In this document: piece after piece, positions 6,171-7,339 of the stretch
Position numbering within the stretch: position 1 is the first letter of the stretch
Layout of the letters: each line of letters begins with the position of its first letter
Source of the DNA: Spirochaetes bacterium RBG_16_67_19
GTDB taxonomy: Bacteria; Spirochaetota; Spirochaetia; SZUA-6; DRHE01
Length of the DNA: 7,339 nt
NCBI GenBank assembly: GCA_001829505.1
Contig: MIBK01000173.1
Coordinates: 31,640-38,978, forward strand
Reading direction: 5' to 3'
Made by a program: the position numbers and the translations under genes
Notes under the pieces: model-generated
What the model was told of the DNA's origin: nothing
Databases searched by the model: none
The model's input: the letters and a program-made list of their open reading frames with translations, nothing else

Positions 6171-6701
6171 TTATTTCAGGAGCTTGGGCTGGAACCGGAA
6201 AACGCTGCCCCCGCTGGGCACCTGGCCCTCGATCAGCAGCTCCAGGCGGCGGATCCGGGGAAAGTTGAACAGGATCACGTTGCTCAAGGCCTGCAGGGCT
6301 GCCTCCGGCTCGAAGGGCGACTGCCCAGGCCGCAGGATGCCGCTGGAAAGGCTCAGGTAGACCCGCCGCTGCCGGGCCAGCACGGAAATCAGGCGCGTTT
6401 CCCGAGGGAGCAGGGGCCGGTGCATGGGCAGCTCGGGCCCCAGGATGACCTCCTCCACCAGTAGCTGCACGTCCTGATCCAGGCTGCGCCGGCGCGGCAG
6501 GAAGCGGGTCTCCCCCACCAGCTTCGCCGAGCTGATCTGGGGGAAAAACAGGGTGCGCCGCGCCCAGGGCCTGCCGGTCAGGAAAAGGACCAGAGAGACC
6601 AGCAGCAGGAAAAGGAACAACGATGCACCGGTGGCCAGCAGCAGCTTTTCGGCGGAGCGCAGGGATCTATTCGGTAAAGCCCTTAGTCTTTTCAAAAGCA
6701 T
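6171..6701 (-). CDS. Membrane-anchored GerMN-domain protein
   Basis: A 176-residue protein with a basic N terminus, one membrane helix (about 20-42, LLLATGASLFLFLLLVSLVL) and a GerMN domain outside the membrane (about 50-160). GerMN signatures are LVEEVILGPE (81-90), the Pro-rich turn and LISVLARQRRVYLSLSS strand pair (103-120), ALQALSNVILFNFPRIRRLELLIEGQ (135-160). GerMN domains were named from Bacillus germination proteins but occur widely in envelope proteins, often next to peptidoglycan amidases as here; a role in wall binding or in controlling the amidase is inference. The ATG at 6701 overlaps the end of the amidase gene by 35 bases in another frame. Its Shine-Dalgarno sequence is weak, suggesting coupling to amidase translation. 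A start further downstream is possible but I see no better-placed codon before the helix. No clear terminator follows; the downstream DNA is T-rich. Confidence 0.8.
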   Translation of the reverse strand: MLLKRLRALPNRSLRSAEKLLLATGASLFLFLLLVSLVLFLTGRPWARRTLFFPQISSAKLVGETRFLPRRRSLDQDVQLLVEEVILGPELPMHRPLLPRETRLISVLARQRRVYLSLSSGILRPGQSPFEPEAALQALSNVILFNFPRIRRLELLIEGQVPSGGSVFRFQPKLLK

Positions 6702-7339
6702 TGACGAATCTTCGCACCCCAGTATATATAGCCCGGGCCAGCTTCTGCAAGTATTGCTCCTGGGCCAGCAGGCCCGCTTCCTCTGCGTTGGTCACGAAGC
6801 CCAGCTCGATCAGGATCGAGGGCATGCGGGCGTTGCGCACCACGAACCAGGATTCCTCCCGGATGCCGCGGTTCACGCTCTGGGCGCCCACCTCCCGGTC
6901 GAAGCTGTCCAGCACCTGGCGGGCCAGGGTGATGCTCTCGATGGCGTACTCCTCTTCCAGCAGCACGTTGAGGATGGGGGCGAGGTCCCGGCGCTCCTCA
7001 TCCAGCGATTCGGCGTCCACCAGTTGCCGCCGGTAGTCCCCCGGCAGCACCCAGACCTCATAGCCCTTGACCGCCGTGTTGAATGAGGCATTGGCGTGCA
7101 CCGAAATGAAGATCACCGCCTCGTGTTCCCCCAGGGGCACGGTGTTGGCCAGCGAAGCCCTGTCCTCCAGCTTCAGGTACTCGTCCCCGGTCCGGGTCAG
7201 CAGGATTTTGCGGTCCGGGTACTCGGCGCTCAACAGCGTGTGCAGCCCGCGGGACACCGCCAGCACCACGTCCTTCTCCGCCAGGCGTTGGTGATCCTGG
7301 CCCACGGCGTAACTGCCCACCGCGCCGGAATCCGAGCCC
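6667..7339 (-). CDS. N-acetylmuramoyl-L-alanine amidase (amidase_3), N terminus beyond the window
   Basis: Zinc-dependent hydrolase that cuts the bond between N-acetylmuramic acid and L-alanine in peptidoglycan. About 224 residues are visible and the frame is open to the window edge. The first residues (GSDSGAVG) match the region just after the HGG zinc motif (consensus HGGxDPGAVG), so the first zinc His is just outside. Visible active-site residues are the zinc ligand Glu in EKDVVLAVS (codon 7276-7278), the zinc ligand His in FISVHANAS (7096-7098), and the catalytic Glu in LIELGFVTN (6805-6807). TRTGDEYLKLEDRASLAN is also typical. Between the His and catalytic Glu lies the usual variable acidic segment (LDEERRDLAPILNVLLEEE). 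A GTG at 7320 is not the true start because it would remove part of the fold. The protein is probably exported, but its N terminus cannot be seen. It is the upstream partner of the overlapping GerMN gene. Confidence 0.92.
   Translation of the reverse strand, partial: GSDSGAVGSYAVGQDHQRLAEKDVVLAVSRGLHTLLSAEYPDRKILLTRTGDEYLKLEDRASLANTVPLGEHEAVIFISVHANASFNTAVKGYEVWVLPGDYRRQLVDAESLDEERRDLAPILNVLLEEEYAIESITLARQVLDSFDREVGAQSVNRGIREESWFVVRNARMPSILIELGFVTNAEEAGLLAQEQYLQKLARAIYTGVRRFVNAFEKTKGFTE

Noticed and set aside
1..7339. CRISPR array, insertion sequence, toxin-antitoxin, defence system or riboswitch
   Set aside because: I found no regularly spaced repeats, transposase, terminal inverted repeats, defence-gene motifs or large structured leader; the predicted mRNA leaders of mmdA and flaA are only about 25 bases.

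Overview
The window is about 62% GC by eye and looks like chromosomal DNA from a spirochaete. The strongest marker is a complete periplasmic flagellar sheath protein, FlaA, which is essentially restricted to that phylum. It sits beside an amidase_3 gene and a GerMN-domain gene; from memory, a similar amidase / small protein / flaA order occurs in Treponema (TP0247-TP0249 of T. pallidum). The high GC argues against the low-GC host-associated lineages and suits a free-living Spirochaeta-like organism. This placement is an inference; no rRNA gene is present.

Layout, left to right. (1) Positions 1-446, + strand: the 3' part of a small multi-pass membrane protein whose reading frame is broken near 220-227. 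(2) A bidirectional terminator at 446-476. (3) Positions 496-3946, - strand: a tight four-gene operon, mmdA-mmdD-mmdC-mmdB, encoding a biotin-dependent, sodium-pumping acyl-CoA decarboxylase, most likely methylmalonyl-CoA decarboxylase. It has a clear sigma70-type promoter at 3976-4003. (4) tRNA-Val(GAC) at 4092-4165, - strand, with its own promoter and terminator. (5) Positions 4255-4974, + strand: a response regulator with a degenerate receiver and a PilZ (c-di-GMP-binding) domain. (6) A shared terminator at 4981-5002. (7) Positions 5032-7339, - strand: an amidase (5' end beyond the window), then a GerMN-domain membrane protein, then flaA, which has its own promoter.

How the genes work together. 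The mmd products form one membrane complex: MmdA moves the carboxyl group from the acyl-CoA to biotin on MmdC, MmdB decarboxylates carboxybiotin while exporting Na+, and MmdD anchors the complex. In fermenters this conserves energy at the last step of the succinate-to-propionate route. The amidase, GerMN protein and FlaA all act in the cell envelope or periplasm, where spirochaete flagella lie against peptidoglycan. The RR-PilZ protein may link c-di-GMP to motility, but only proximity to flaA suggests this.

No stretch longer than 300 bases lacks a gene. The gaps (447-495, 3947-4254 around the tRNA, 4975-5031, 6043-6170) hold terminators, promoters and short inverted repeats. I saw no CRISPR array, insertion sequence, phage gene or clearly new multi-gene system. 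The observations most worth checking are the frame break at the left edge, the altered acidic pocket of the PilZ response regulator, and the possible operator at the mmd promoter.
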